A stretch of 64,000 nucleotides of DNA, from assembly GCA_002682825.1 (NCBI GenBank), contig NOKP01000001.1, positions 4,653,296-4,717,295 of the forward strand, given 5' to 3'. Position numbers and translations under genes: made by a program. The number at the start of each line of letters is the position of its first letter. The first letter of the stretch is position 1. The stretch comes from Neonectria sp. B-13 (taxonomy: Eukaryota; Ascomycota; Sordariomycetes; Hypocreales; Nectriaceae). The notes beneath the pieces were generated by a model. It ran no database searches, was not told the DNA's origin, and saw only the letters and a program-made list of their open reading frames with translations. Below are positions 19,001-29,395 of this stretch, piece after piece.

Positions 19001-21952
19001 TTAACCCTCCAGAGCGATCTGGATCACCTCAGTGCCGGCCTTGGGCTTCATGGCAAAGCCATTGAGCATTCTGTATCCGGCCTTGCAGTTTCGGCCTTCC
19101 TCGATCACCGCGGGGACGCCCTCAAGGCACTTGCCAGCCTCCTCCATGGCAGCGCCGGCAGTCACCGTGTCTGCAAGGCGCAGCTCGCCGGAGACCTTCT
19201 CCATCTCACATCGAAGGAGCCATCGCTCCCAGCTCCATCCACCGACCATGCTGCACACGCTCGCGATATCGTCGCTGCTGCCCATGACGATAGCGTCGAG
19301 CTGGCAGGTCTTGACATCTTGGCCATTGGGGCTCTCCCTCAGGGGTGGCGTAGGGGGCTTGTGGTAGTTTCGCTTGGGGCCCATGGGCAGGCACATCCAG
19401 GCACGTCGGGTATCCTGGAAGCCAGCTCGAGCCAGACGGCCCAGCCACAACTTGGTCGGGTTGGGGTCGTAGCCGAGGGTCTTGAGGGAGAAGCCAAACT
19501 CCACGCTCTTGGCCAGGCCGACTGGGCCAGCGTTGATGATGTCAGAGTCCAGAAGTGAGAACTCAAGGTAGCCACCGGGCTTCAGCACGCGCATGCACTC
19601 CTTGAGGCAGCTGTCCCACTCGTCCTCACCGTTCTCGCCGAACAACTTGAGGATGCTGTGAAGCTCCCTGGCGGAGATGAGGTCGAACTGATCGTTCGCA
19701 AAAGGGAGGCGAGTCAATCGGTCAACAGCCACCTGGCGGTGGTTGGGGGGGCCTCGGATGTTGGAGTTGGAAAGCTGGCGGACAGCCTTGGTGGTGACGG
19801 TGTAGATCTTGGTGTTGGGGAACTGGAGGGCACAGTGCCACGCCCAGTCGCAGGTGGATTGTCCACCGAGATCAAGAATCCTCGCGCGATCGCGGGTCGT
19901 GCCATCCTTGCTGGGAGCCATGTGAGAGAGGCGAGCAAGGCGCTTGGTGACTGGTGCGGAAATCAGACGGCCGCCGTTGAGCATCTTCATGGCAGCGATA
20001 TGCCAGGTTGAGGCGGTCATCTGGTTCATGGCCTCGACCTCCTTCTCATGACGGAGCTTCTCAGGGTCATCGACCAGGTTGTCATCGCCGCGGGCGACGT
20101 TGGTGCTAAGGCGCTTCTTGGCGGACTGGGGAAGGACGCTGAGCTGGTACTTGCCGAGGAGCTGGTTGCGGTGGGAGTCATGGAGCGAAACTCGCTGAGC
20201 CTGGAGAGCCTCGAAGCGGGCGAGTTGGTGAACAAACACATCCTGGCGCTGAGTGCGGATGATGTAGTCCTGGAACGCGCGGTAGTAGGCCGACTCCTGG
20301 CGGGCGAGCACCGAGGGAAGGCGCTTGGGATGATCCGAGGTGGAGATGAGGTTGGAGAAGCGAACCGTCTTCTTGAGAGCGACGACGGCCTGCTCAGGCT
20401 GGGGCTGGGGCTGAGACTCCAGCTTGGCCTCCTTGACATCCTGTTCTTCCTCAGCAACTTCGGCGATGGTGTCCAAAGCACTGTCATCCTCGGAACTATC
20501 GTTGTCGATGGGCCGGAGATACGATTTCTGAGCGTTGAGCCACAGCTCAGTGCGATCAAGGTTGGAAAGGGCCTCCTCTTGCTGCTTTCGGGCATAGCTG
20601 GGATCGTAATCGACAACGATCTCGGCGGGAGCGTCTTCGGCGCCGGGGGAGGCGGGAGCCTTCACGGTCTCGATCGAAGAGTCGGTGTTCTTGTGCTCAA
20701 TAACGGGTCGAGCGGTGGGCATGTCGTCGGAGAAGTCATCATCGTGCAACTCGACAATGTGCTCGATGACTTGCGGCTCAGTCGGAGCGGGCGTGAAGTT
20801 GACGTTCCTGTAGAAATCCTCGGCAGTATCCTTGCGCTTGGGGACAGACGGGACCGAAACACTGGGACCCGCGTTCCAGGGGCACCTGTAGAACTGCTCA
20901 GCAGTCGTAGAGGTGGGAGGAGGCATGTCCTCAAACTTGGAGGGCACATCCCAGGTGTTTCGAGTTCGGGGGGAGAGGCCGGAGAAGAAACCGCCAGGGG
21001 AGGGAATGTCGAGCCTCGTCAAATCAGCGAGCGACTGACGGGTCGCGTTGGGGGAAAAGGCCTCGGCGGTCAGTGGCTGGAAACTGGTGAGGAGTCGCAG
21101 ATTCTGTTGTCGCATCTCAGGAACATGCTGATGCATTTCGATAACCTGAGCGGGATGCTCGTGAGGGTCCTCATCGCCAGTCGACAAGGCTTGGAGCGTC
21201 GCTAAAGCACCGGGCTGAAGCTGAACGCCTGCCCAAGCCTCCTCGGTGGTGACCTCGCCGGGTCCGATGATGGGGGTTGGCGGGGCACTCATGGCCGCGA
21301 GCTGCTCGGAGGTCAAGCTGCCGTCGAGGGAGGGAGGAGCCGAGATGGTCGGGACATCCATGGTGTGCTGCATTCCCATGAACTCCACCTGAGCTGGAGA
21401 CATGGTGAACTGGACAGAGGGAGTCAGGGGCACTGGTGAAGACAGCTTCTTCAGTCCGTCAACGGCGGACCATGCCTCGGCGGAGTTCTCGCGGGTCGCG
21501 GGGATGACCAGGGGGGTGGGTTGTCTGGCCGCAGCCATCCTCGACTTGAAAGATGCCATGCGCGCGGGCAGCTTGGGCACCTCATCCTCGCCCTCCGAGA
21601 CGTCGTAGAGATCCTCGAACTCGGTGGCCTCGGTGAGGGTGCTGGCGCGGTTCCAAGGGTTGCTGGAGGCGGTCGGGGAGGTATCGGCATTGGAGTCGGT
21701 GGAGGGCGAAGAGGGGAGGACCGGGGCGGAGAGATAGTGAATGCCTCTGGGCGTTGGGAAGTGGTCGCTCATGGGAGACAGCCATGCCTCGATCTTAAGC
21801 TCTGCGCGCCTGCCCCGGTGGTTCATGTTGGTGTTCTGAACCAAATCATTGTCGCTGTCCTCCTCGATTATGGGGTTAAGACCAGCCCGTTGCCTTCGAG
21901 CCAGCGAAGACTCCGGGGACTGGTATCTGGGTGCACGGTATGTGTCGGCCAT
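19001..21952 (-). CDS. Large fungal protein with a C-terminal class I SAM methyltransferase domain
   Basis: The single-exon frame is 983 codons. Residues 1 to about 690 are mostly disordered, rich in Pro, Ser, Glu and Asp, with a short conserved helix-like block (QESAYYRAFQDYIIRTQRQD followed by a basic LLGKYQLSVLP). The methyltransferase domain lies at about 690-900: motif I RILDLGGQSTCDWAWHCAL, a beta-strand PNTKIYTVTT, motif III-like LPFANDQFDLISARELHSIL, then ECMRVLKPGGYLEFSLLDSD. This is the Methyltransf_11 pattern, and motif I reads DLGGQ rather than the usual DxGxG. The substrate is unknown. A methylase with a long regulatory N-terminus may act in the nucleus or in signalling (inference). 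It is not LaeA, which is far shorter. Confidence 0.85.
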   Translation of the reverse strand: MADTYRAPRYQSPESSLARRQRAGLNPIIEEDSDNDLVQNTNMNHRGRRAELKIEAWLSPMSDHFPTPRGIHYLSAPVLPSSPSTDSNADTSPTASSNPWNRASTLTEATEFEDLYDVSEGEDEVPKLPARMASFKSRMAAARQPTPLVIPATRENSAEAWSAVDGLKKLSSPVPLTPSVQFTMSPAQVEFMGMQHTMDVPTISAPPSLDGSLTSEQLAAMSAPPTPIIGPGEVTTEEAWAGVQLQPGALATLQALSTGDEDPHEHPAQVIEMHQHVPEMRQQNLRLLTSFQPLTAEAFSPNATRQSLADLTRLDIPSPGGFFSGLSPRTRNTWDVPSKFEDMPPPTSTTAEQFYRCPWNAGPSVSVPSVPKRKDTAEDFYRNVNFTPAPTEPQVIEHIVELHDDDFSDDMPTARPVIEHKNTDSSIETVKAPASPGAEDAPAEIVVDYDPSYARKQQEEALSNLDRTELWLNAQKSYLRPIDNDSSEDDSALDTIAEVAEEEQDVKEAKLESQPQPQPEQAVVALKKTVRFSNLISTSDHPKRLPSVLARQESAYYRAFQDYIIRTQRQDVFVHQLARFEALQAQRVSLHDSHRNQLLGKYQLSVLPQSAKKRLSTNVARGDDNLVDDPEKLRHEKEVEAMNQMTASTWHIAAMKMLNGGRLISAPVTKRLARLSHMAPSKDGTTRDRARILDLGGQSTCDWAWHCALQFPNTKIYTVTTKAVRQLSNSNIRGPPNHRQVAVDRLTRLPFANDQFDLISARELHSILKLFGENGEDEWDSCLKECMRVLKPGGYLEFSLLDSDIINAGPVGLAKSVEFGFSLKTLGYDPNPTKLWLGRLARAGFQDTRRAWMCLPMGPKRNYHKPPTPPLRESPNGQDVKTCQLDAIVMGSSDDIASVCSMVGGWSWERWLLRCEMEKVSGELRLADTVTAGAAMEEAGKCLEGVPAVIEEGRNCKAGYRMLNGFAMKPKAGTEVIQIALEG

Positions 21953-22860
21953 TGTTGCGAGTATCAGGTATTCCTGAATATCTGATTAAGCCGGGTGGGC
22001 GAAACGCAACGATGACGACGAATTGTATTAGTGTAGCGGTATTGGGGTGGATCGACGACCAGCGTCGGGGTATTAAGAGTACGTGTAAACGACAGGATGC
22101 TTCGGTCAACGAAGCCTCTATTGGTTTGCAATGACACAGCCAGAGAGCTGGAAAGGGAAGAAGAGAATGCGGAGCAAGAGGCCAGGCTTCCGGCCGGGGA
22201 TGGGGATGGGCAAAGTCTTAAAGGGAGTAAGAGACGCCCAGCGAGAGGCCAAGAGCGGACATGTGGCGGGCGGCACGTATCTGCACTTGCAGATAGTGGC
22301 ACCCACCAGCCTTGTTGAGAACCCATGAGCGTCCACGAGGGCCTGCGAGCGCACCGTGGTGGGTCGATGCAGCGACAGACCTGGACTGACCTGGCCGCAT
22401 GGAGCTGGGCGGAAGCCGGCTAAGACATCATCAGCGCCTGGAAGCGCCTCCAGACGGAGCTGACTGGCGAACAGGGCAGCGAGCGCATGGCAAAGGTGCT
22501 TGAAGGTGCCTGGAGGAGCATGAAAGTTGCGTGGAGGTGGATGAAAGTGGGATGGTGGGCTGCATAGCCGTCCTGGCCGCGTCCGCTATTGAGCGACTAA
22601 TAGATGGCTTCGCCCAATCAACGAAGCCATCGCCATGCAGCCCGTGCTGCTATATTTGGGGTGACAGTGGTGGGTATCTCCGGGTAGCATGGCGACTGGC
22701 TGGCGCGCGCGAAACGGTGGCAGCCGGGGCCCGTGATTGGGCCGAGGGAGCATGGGTCCGGCCAATCGTGGAGTTGAGCTTTTCTCGGCGGCTAACTGCT
22801 GCTTGGCGCTGCAATGTCCCGGTTCCTCGAGGGTGCGATGGTTTGTGATAGCGAATGCTC
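21953..22860. other. Upstream region of the large methyltransferase gene
   Basis: No gene is recognised. Several repeated-looking phrases occur near 22440-22560 (GGAAGCGCCTCCAG, GGAGGTGGATGAAAG, GCTTGAAGGTGCCTGG), suggesting local degenerate duplication. The gap should contain the methyltransferase promoter. Confidence 0.45.
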
Positions 22861-22870
22861 GGACGCATGA

Positions 22871-22914
22871 CTAGACACGACTAGACACGACTAGACACGA
22901 CTAGACACGACTAG
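22871..22914. repeat. Tandem decamer repeat (CTAGACACGA)n
   Basis: Four exact, contiguous copies of CTAGACACGA at 22871-22910 are followed by a fifth partial copy (CTAG). There are no spacers, so it is a simple tandem repeat and not a CRISPR array. It lies in the 1.75-kb spacer between the methyltransferase gene and TMA22. Confidence 0.95.
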
Positions 22915-23702
22915 CCATGACGACGGGACGATGAGAACGGTGAATTGATACAGATCATGCAGCAACCGCGGCCTAGAGTGGCCGCGTCGCCGACAACTCG
23001 AATGTCATGAGTGTTTGGGCAGCGTCGGTGGAGATGACAACTGGTGGCGGTGATGGCTCTGTGGGCTGTGACTGTGTGAGAGACTGAGCCATCTTTGGCG
23101 GCCACGTTGACAAGCAAGCGCTGCCAACGCCGGCTTTGGTACTATGGATGGTGCCATCGGACGGACACACAATCAATAGTACCTCTGGGAAAACGGGCGG
23201 GTAAGTGAGTGAGTGCATTTACACAGACGCGCCCGTAACCTGCAAAGTCAGCATTGCGTTCGCGACCGAATCTGGCGTTGCTCTGCATTGTACTTTGCAC
23301 GAATAGTCGGGGTTACCATCAGCTTAGAAGACTAGTACGTAGAAGTTTGGGTCGCGCGGCGGTTAGCCAGCCAACTTGGGACGCCGTCCGGAGAAGAGGT
23401 TGGGTGACATCGGACCTTAACTTATGGGCTTAGATCTGAGAGGCTGAGAGTGCTGCCAGTACACTACACGACTATTGGTGCCTCAGTCACTCTTCCCTCG
23501 CAGCCTCGTGCCTCAGGCCGGAACGGCCCCGCCACACCCGCTCCGTTCCCGGCCGGTGCTCGCTGGGCCTGGGAGGCGCTGGCACAGCACTGCAAGCAAG
23601 CCCCTCCATGAATTTTACCCCGCCATGGGTTGACGATCTGGCACGCGTCTCGCCATCCAAGAGCTTCCCCTTCCCGTCCACCAAGTCTGCACATTACACG
23701 CA
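22915..23702. other. Upstream region of TMA22
   Basis: No gene is seen. Frames here are short and domain-free. The last 100 bases before the ATG at 23703 are moderately pyrimidine-rich. Confidence 0.45.
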
Positions 23703-24589
23703 ATGGCAGACACTGAACAACCCGAGGGCGAGCTCCAGGGCCGACATGTAGTATACTGTGGTGGTATGTCATGTCATTCTTCAGCAGCACCTGTCCATAT
23801 TTGTTTTGGCCCAATTACTGACTGATTCGTGCCATGTTTAGTTTGCACTCTCCCCCCCGAGGTTCGTTCCCCCCCAAACCATTTCTATCCCACCCCCCCG
23901 AACCCGATCGACGAAGCTAAATGATTACCAAGTAGTACTGCGAGTATGGCGGTACCGTCAGGAGGTGCCAGGAATGGCTGCAGAAGAACGAGCCCGTCAT
24001 GTATGACCGAATTTGGTCCGCAGGTGCGAAACTTCCCCCGTCCTCCCAGACACCCACCCACCTTAGGATCGAACACCTGGTTAACCGCCATCGCAGAGGC
24101 CCTAGAGGCTGCTACCGCGTCGCTCTCCGTCGAGGCCCAGAAGCGAGCCGCAAAGGACGCCCAGAAGAAGACGGCGAAGGCTGAGGCTGCCGAGGCCAAG
24201 CAGGTTGAAAAGCTTGCCAAGAGCATGATCACCATCAAGCGGATCGAGCGAAACAAGAAGAAGTACGTCACGGCCGTGGTAGGCCTCGAGGCATTCGGAC
24301 TGGAGTTGAAGAAGGTATGCGTGCCCCTTAAAGCCTCAAGACATCATACCCGTGTCTCTGCGGCTCATGCTAACCCATGCCTCAGGTTTCTAAGGATCTG
24401 GGCAAGAAATTTGCGACTGGGTCCTCCGTGACCAAGCTTCCCAGCGGAGGAGAGGAGATTGTGGTGCAGGGCGACGTTAGCGAGGAGATCGAGGAGTTTT
24501 TGGTTGAAAAGTACAAGGATATCCCCGAGGATCACATCGAGCTTGTCGAGGACAAGAAGAAGAAGAAGACTGCTCCCCCACTACCCTAG
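23703..24589 (+). CDS. TMA22: Tma22 / DENR translation machinery-associated protein
   Basis: Exons 23703-23763, 23842-23861 (20 nt), 23936-24023, 24097-24314 and 24386-24589 (introns 78, 74, 73 and 71 nt) give 196 aa. The N-terminal zinc-binding part is rebuilt across three exons: VVYCGVCTLPPEYCEYGG then CQEWLQKNEPVMY, with the Cys residues conserved in DENR. A Lys/Ala-rich linker follows (KRAAKDAQKKTAKAEAAEAK). The C-terminal SUI1 domain covers ITIKRIERNKKKYVTAVVGL and KDLGKKFATGSSVTKLPSGG, to FLVEKYKDIPEDHIELVED. Tma22 pairs with Tma20 (MCT-1) on the 40S subunit in ribosome recycling and re-initiation. The 20-nt second exon carries two of the zinc ligands' surroundings (TLPPE), so missing it would break the finger. 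Confidence 0.95.
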
Positions 24590-24770
24590 AAGACGAGTGC
24601 AGATAACGCATTTATCATTGGCTAAGGCCTTACTGGACATTTAAATGCTCACATACTCCAGTTCCCGGCGCATGTCCATTGCCGATTGAACCATTCCAGA
24701 CCCTTTCCTAGCCATCCTATACCAGTAACGCCGTTCATTAGAAAACAACCAATGCCCCTGAGATCAACCT

Positions 24771-25947
24771 TTAACCTCGTTTTCGCAGCACTCGCCCGGT
24801 GCTCGCCGCTGGAGCAGCGGCCGGGGCAGCTGTTTTGGTAGCCGCCTTCCTTGTGCCCCCTGTAACACCCCTCCTGATGGAGTTCATCACTCCCTTCTTG
24901 GCTGGAGCAGCCTTGGGCGCAGCACCCCGCTTTACCACTGTCCCATTGCTAGCCTCGCTGGTCTCGCTGTTGCCGCTAGCTCGGCGAGCGTTCCTCGTTG
25001 CAGGCCGGGATGCAGGGGCTCGAGATGCTGCAGGAGCAGCCGCCCGTCTGGTTCGTGTGGCGGCAGTTGTGCTTGTAGAACTCGAGCTTGCGTTTGAGGT
25101 TGTCGTCACTTTCCTTGCGGCTCCAGCTCGCGTCGCCTTTGCCTTCTCCACCATACTGGACAGGACGCTGGTCGCGGTGGAGCGCGTCAACCCAGTTCCA
25201 GAGTTCTTCAACGGGGAAGCCGGGCGCGCGATCCCTGACTTGACGGGAGACGCGGGCCGGATTCGGTTGTTCAGACGCTGATTCGATGAAGTTGGTGATA
25301 AAATCTGAGCAGGGCGAACGTCTGCAGTTGGGGCGCCACGGACTCTCTTCTTTGCATTTTGTTCAAAATCGTTCTCCTTGTTTCCTGAAATCGCGTCGCT
25401 ACAAGAACACTGTCAGTAAAACGGAGTCGCGTCGCTTGGCGTCGCACTGACCTCATGCGCTTTTGAGCGCGTCCAGTCGGTTTCGCGGTGAGAGTAGTGG
25501 CCTGCGTTGGCCTCGAAGGGTTTGCCCGAGTCGGAACGTCCCTGGCAGGGGCTTGTGACCTGGCGGTTCGCTTTTCCTCTTGCTCTAGGTGTTTAAGCAA
25601 GAGATCACCCATCTTGAGCTTTCGCTGGGACATGGGAATTCTGTTGACTCGGATTTCAATTCGCGATCGGAGGCCTTGCGCCTGGAGATTGTACTGAGCG
25701 CGTAGTCGTCGAGCGCGTTCGGTGACTGGGAGAATCGTCAGCATCATGCCTCCACGTCTGGCTAGAATCTCATACTCTCGAGTTGCAGGTTATCGATCAG
25801 AGCCTGCTTCTGTTGAAGCGAGATGCCTCCCCTTCGCTTCTTGATCGGGCTTCGGTGGTGAGGTGTCGACGGGCTGCCCCTCCGTGCGGAAACCTTCTGA
25901 TCCGCCGTCGCGTCTGACGCTCGCTGCTTTGGTCGTACGGGAGCCAT
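24771..25947 (-). CDS. NBL1: Nbl1/borealin N-terminal domain protein (chromosomal passenger complex)
   Basis: Exons 25947-25776, 25725-25452 and 25398-24771 (introns 50 and 53 nt) give 357 aa. The start at 25947 (MAPVRPKQRA) is chosen because the Nbl1 domain follows closely. Joined across intron 1, the domain reads ISLQQKQALIDNLQLEITER and ARRLRAQYNLQAQGLRSRIE, then RVNRIPMSQRKLKMGDLLLK. This is the helix that bundles with INCENP/Sli15 and survivin/Bir1 to target Aurora kinase. Downstream there are only basic, Ala/Thr/Ser-rich sequences with PVKSG/SPLK-type proline-directed sites and an RKRG end. Budding-yeast Nbl1 is only the helix; the long basic tail here is the borealin-like form seen in filamentous fungi. 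Confidence 0.88.
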
Positions 25948-26434
25948 GATGAATTTTGTGCGCGTCAATTCGAGGGTGTGCGTGTTGTGTGTTGGTTCCA
26001 GACAAGAAGAGTGATGTACGAATCATGAAGGCTACCCCAGGCGCGCCGCAGTGGTGGAGTCGTCCAGATCCAAGTAAACAAACGGGACGGGTGTGGAGGC
26101 GCTGCCTTAGGTAAGCTCGGCTTCCCTGGCGCATTCAAGGTGCGCCTGGTCGGTTGTCTGGAATGTATCCACTACAAGCTGTGTGGGCCACTTAGCGTAC
26201 AGAGATAGGTACCGGTACCTCTGGCACAAGCTTGGACTTCTGCCAGGCTGAACTGCCTTACGACACTGCACTGGGGAGCTTCGTCGCCTCCAGCCTTCTC
26301 ACCTCCAACCAAGCTCAACACCAACACCAACACTTGCACGCAACTCATCCCTCCGATATCCGATCCGTGCCAGCAGCGCCCACACAATCGAAACACTTAT
26401 CCTCGCAGCGACTCAGCTTCAGAAATCCGACACG
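25948..26434. promoter_or_regulatory. Divergent promoter region NBL1 / RPN10
   Basis: This is 487 bp between two facing-away start codons. No open frame is supported. The RPN10-proximal half is rich in CAACACCAACACC-type repeats typical of fungal 5' leaders. Confidence 0.5.
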
Positions 26435-27370
26435 ATGGTTCTCGAGGCGGTTATGGTTGTCGTGGACAACAGCGAGAGCAGCAGGAATGGCGACTACCAA
26501 CCAACCCGATTCGACTCACAAGTAGATGCTGTCGGCATCCTGTTCCAGACCATCACACAAGGCAACCCCGAGTCTTCCGTGGGCCTGATGAGCATGGGCG
26601 GCAAGGGACCCGAGGTCCTCGTCACGCTCACCACCGAGCAGGGCAAGATCCTCGAGGGCCTACACCGAACCAAGAAGAAGATTGGAGGGTCCTGCCACCT
26701 GAAGACGGGCATCCAAGTAGCAACTGTATGAACCGGCTCTTCTCTTCTCATGCTGTACCCCCTAGCTGACTCGTGCCCAAAGCTCGCGTTGAAGCACCGA
26801 CAGAACCGATCCCAGCGCCAACGAATAATAGTCTTCGTTTGCTCGCCCATCGAGGAGTCGGACAAGGAGCTTACGACGCTCGCCAAGAAGATGAAGAAGG
26901 CCAACATCGCCGTCGACTTCATCCTATTTGGCGACCTCGATGACGACACGACCCAGAAGAAGCTACAGCTCTTCATCGACACGGTCAAGACCAGCGAGGG
27001 CTGCCACCTGGTGGTGATCCCCCCCAGCAGCAAGCTCCTCAGCGACCAGCTGATTGCCACCCCCATCCTCCTGGGCGAGAACGCCCCGAGCGGTAGCGGA
27101 GGTGGAGGCGGGGGCGGTAGCAACGAGGAGTTTGAGTTTGGATTCGATCCTGCCATGGAGCCGGAGCTGGCCCTTGCTCTGCGCATGAGCATGGAGGAGG
27201 AGAAGGCCAGACAGGAGAAGCAGGCGCGCGAGGAGGAGGAGGCCGCCAAGAAGGCGTCTCTCGAGGGCGTCAAGGAGGAGGACGAGTCTGGTGGAAGCGG
27301 ATCCGGCGACAAGAAGAGCCAAGATAAGGGAGGCAAGAAAGACGACGGGGACAAGATGGACACCTCATAG
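26435..27370 (+). CDS. RPN10: 26S proteasome regulatory subunit Rpn10 (ubiquitin receptor)
   Basis: Exons 26435-26725 and 26783-27370 (57-nt intron carrying an in-frame stop) give 292 aa. The vWA domain starts at MVLEAVMVVVDNSESSRNGD, with RFDSQVDAV, NPESSVGLMSMGG, the join GIQVAT-LALKHRQN and RIIVFVCSPIEE, then VDFILFGD. A Gly-rich linker leads to one ubiquitin-interacting motif at about residues 205-225 (EPELALALRMSMEEEKARQE). A Lys/Glu/Ser-rich tail ends DKMDTS. Rpn10 sits between the proteasome lid and base and captures ubiquitinated substrates. The family is recognised without doubt; the single UIM matches fungal Rpn10. Confidence 0.97.
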
Positions 27371-27601
27371 ACGGTACATGATGCTTGAGCACATTCCGTC
27401 GCCTCGGCAGTAATTGTACAATAGACACAGGTCAGGGGTTTTAGACGAAACAAGATCAAAGTCATTAAGCAGTCGCATTTGTTCTTCTCCCACGGCCGCG
27501 CTAGATGAGAGTCTATTACTGTAGCCTGCCATTCCCCATGAGTAACTCCCCCGCCCATGCACACCCATCGACGGCCGGCGGCCGGCATCGGCCCTCGCTT
27601 T

Positions 27602-28171
27602 CTATCGATTGTTGATTTCCCTGATGTACGACAAGAGTTTCCTGTCGAAGATATCGCACCGGACAGGCATCTCGAGGGAGTAGAAGGGATTCTTCATGAC
27701 ATAGTCGGAGTACAGGTCGTAGACGCGGCGCAGGGTGACGTCGACGTTGGCCTGGGTGGTGTCGGTGAAGACGAGGAACTTGGTGCCCGTCATGGTGGTG
27801 AAGCACTGCATGCGGAAGTTCTCCGTCTCCAGGACCTCGAGCCCGGACGGCGGCTCCGGCCTGCTCCCGTGGGGAGTGGCGCCGGGCACGGGCTTGACGG
27901 GGTTGAGGCGGGCGGTGATGGCGTGGACGCTGGGGTTTGAGTGTGAGCCTGGCACGGGGAGGGGGGAAGTAGAGAGGAGGTTGGGTTACCCGTGGAATGT
28001 GCCGGCGAGGACGAGGTAGTCGTTCGTGCTGATCTTGTGCAGGCCGTCGTGGAAGTCCTTCTGGTAGATCAAGCCGCCGGCCTTGTTGATGATGATGATG
28101 GCAAAGACAGTCCTGGGCGACACGGTCAGGACGGAGAGCCACGCGAGCCTGCCAGGAGGCTTTTCTTACAT
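27602..28171 (-). CDS. TRS23: TRAPP complex subunit Trs23 (TRAPPC4)
   Basis: Exons are 28171-28170 (2 nt), 28112-27990 and 27929-27602; introns of 57 nt (GTAAGA, branch CTGAC, CAG) and 60 nt. The product is 150 aa. The start codon is split: AT is the last coding dinucleotide of exon 1 and G the first base of exon 2, giving M-TVFAIIIINKAGGLIYQKDF. The only other local ATG upstream leads to a stop after splicing. The longin-like fold continues GLHKISTNDYLVLAGTFHGV and HAITARLNP, then GLEVLETENFRMQCFTTMTG, TKFLVFTD and VYDLYSDYVMKNPFYSLEMP. Trs23 is a core TRAPP subunit that, with Bet3 and Bet5, forms the catalytic face for the Rab Ypt1 in ER-Golgi traffic. Confidence 0.93.
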
Positions 28172-28810
28172 GATTTCGGGTCTGGCGGATGGCCCATCGA
28201 CGCTCCAGTATCAGGTTCCACTTGGCCCTTGAAGCTCACCGGTCCATGGATGAGATAGCATGAACTGCCGAACCCTGAGAGGATTCCTGGGTCAGCAGCG
28301 GTTCGGCCTGGAAGGGGGTTGGGGGGGATCGGTTGTACCTATTGCTTCTGAACGTGAATGAGAGAGAAGCTAGCTAGCCTTGCTTGTGATTTATTAACCC
28401 TTCTTCTCTTTTTGCTGTTGATTATGCTCTTCTTTGTTGGCTTGTTCGCATGTATCCCCTTTTGCGATGGGTTGGTGGATGAGCTGTGCCAAAGCCAACC
28501 TAAGCTAGAGTCGCTCTGGAGCAAGGCCGAGCCCCACTAAATTTCACCAAGCCGTACACGGTACGGGGAGGTAACAAGTACCTTAGTAGCTCCGACGGAC
28601 GGGTCAACCTCTCAAACCTCTTCAGCCTCATCACGCCCGCGCCTACTGCGAACGCTTCTTTGTTTCCCGCGCCTCCAGTCCACCTCGACATTGCCATCCA
28701 CGCCCTCCGCCTCACCACCCGCCCGTCGCATTACTTATTTCTCCAGCCTCTCAGCCATCGTCAATCCGCGTCCTCTCTCTTGACGTGGCATCCGTTCCTC
28801 CTCCCAAACC
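28172..28810. promoter_or_regulatory. Divergent region TRS23 / RPB4
   Basis: About 640 bp. The part next to RPB4 is pyrimidine-rich and C-rich up to the ATG (CTCTCTTGACG, CCGTTCCTCCTCCC). The 5' untranslated exon of TRS23 must lie just right of 28171. No gene is supported. Confidence 0.5.
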
Positions 28811-29395
28811 ATGTCTCAATTCCAGCGCACCTCTCGCCCCAAGCCGCCGCCGCCCGGCAACGAAGAGGCCTCGGCCAACCTCAACCTCGGCGAATTCAAC
28901 AACGTCGACACCCTCACTCTCTCCGAAGCCTCCCTCGTCCTCAACGCCCTCGTGGCCAAGCGCCGCAACGACCGCAAGAACGTCAACGAAACCGAGTACG
29001 CTCCTCTGTCCTCCCTGCATATTCTGCTTGCCCTGCTCCCTTCGAATCGCTGATCACCCGACTGTTGCTCGTTCTAGAATGCTGAACCAGACGCTTAACT
29101 ACCTGGACCATTTCGCGCGATTCACCCAGAAGGAGAATGTCGAGGCTGTCGAGCGCCTGCTCAGCGCGCATAAGGACCTGGCCAAGTTTGAGCGCGCACA
29201 GCTTGGTACGAGGAGATCCCAGCCCCGTCTGTCTGGTGCATCTTTGTGGGTGTGCTAATACGTTCGTTCCCAGGCTCTCTATGTTGCGAAAACGCCGACG
29301 AGGCCAAGACGCTGATCCCGTCACTGGCCGACAAGATCAAGGACGAAGACCTCCAGGACCTGCTCGATGAGATCTCCAAGCTGCAAAATCGGTAA
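28811..29395 (+). CDS. RPB4: RNA polymerase II subunit Rpb4
   Basis: Exons 28811-28995, 29078-29205 and 29274-29395 (introns 82 and 68 nt) give 144 aa. After a short Pro/Gly-rich N-terminus come LNLGEFNNVDTLTLSEASLV and LNALVAKRRND, then across intron 1 ETEMLNQTLNYLDHFARFTQ and KENVEAVERLLSA, and across intron 2 FERAQLGSLCCENADEAKTL and IPSLADKIKDEDLQDLLDEI. This is the HRDC-like Rpb4 fold, which joins Rpb7 to form the stalk of Pol II used in initiation, mRNA export and decay. Both joins are phase-consistent and restore the family text. Confidence 0.97.

Noticed and set aside
20048..21205. 385-codon plus-strand open frame
   Set aside because: Antisense shadow of the methyltransferase gene.
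22871..22914. Possible CRISPR-like array
   Set aside because: Contiguous decamers without spacers in a eukaryotic genome; simple tandem repeat.
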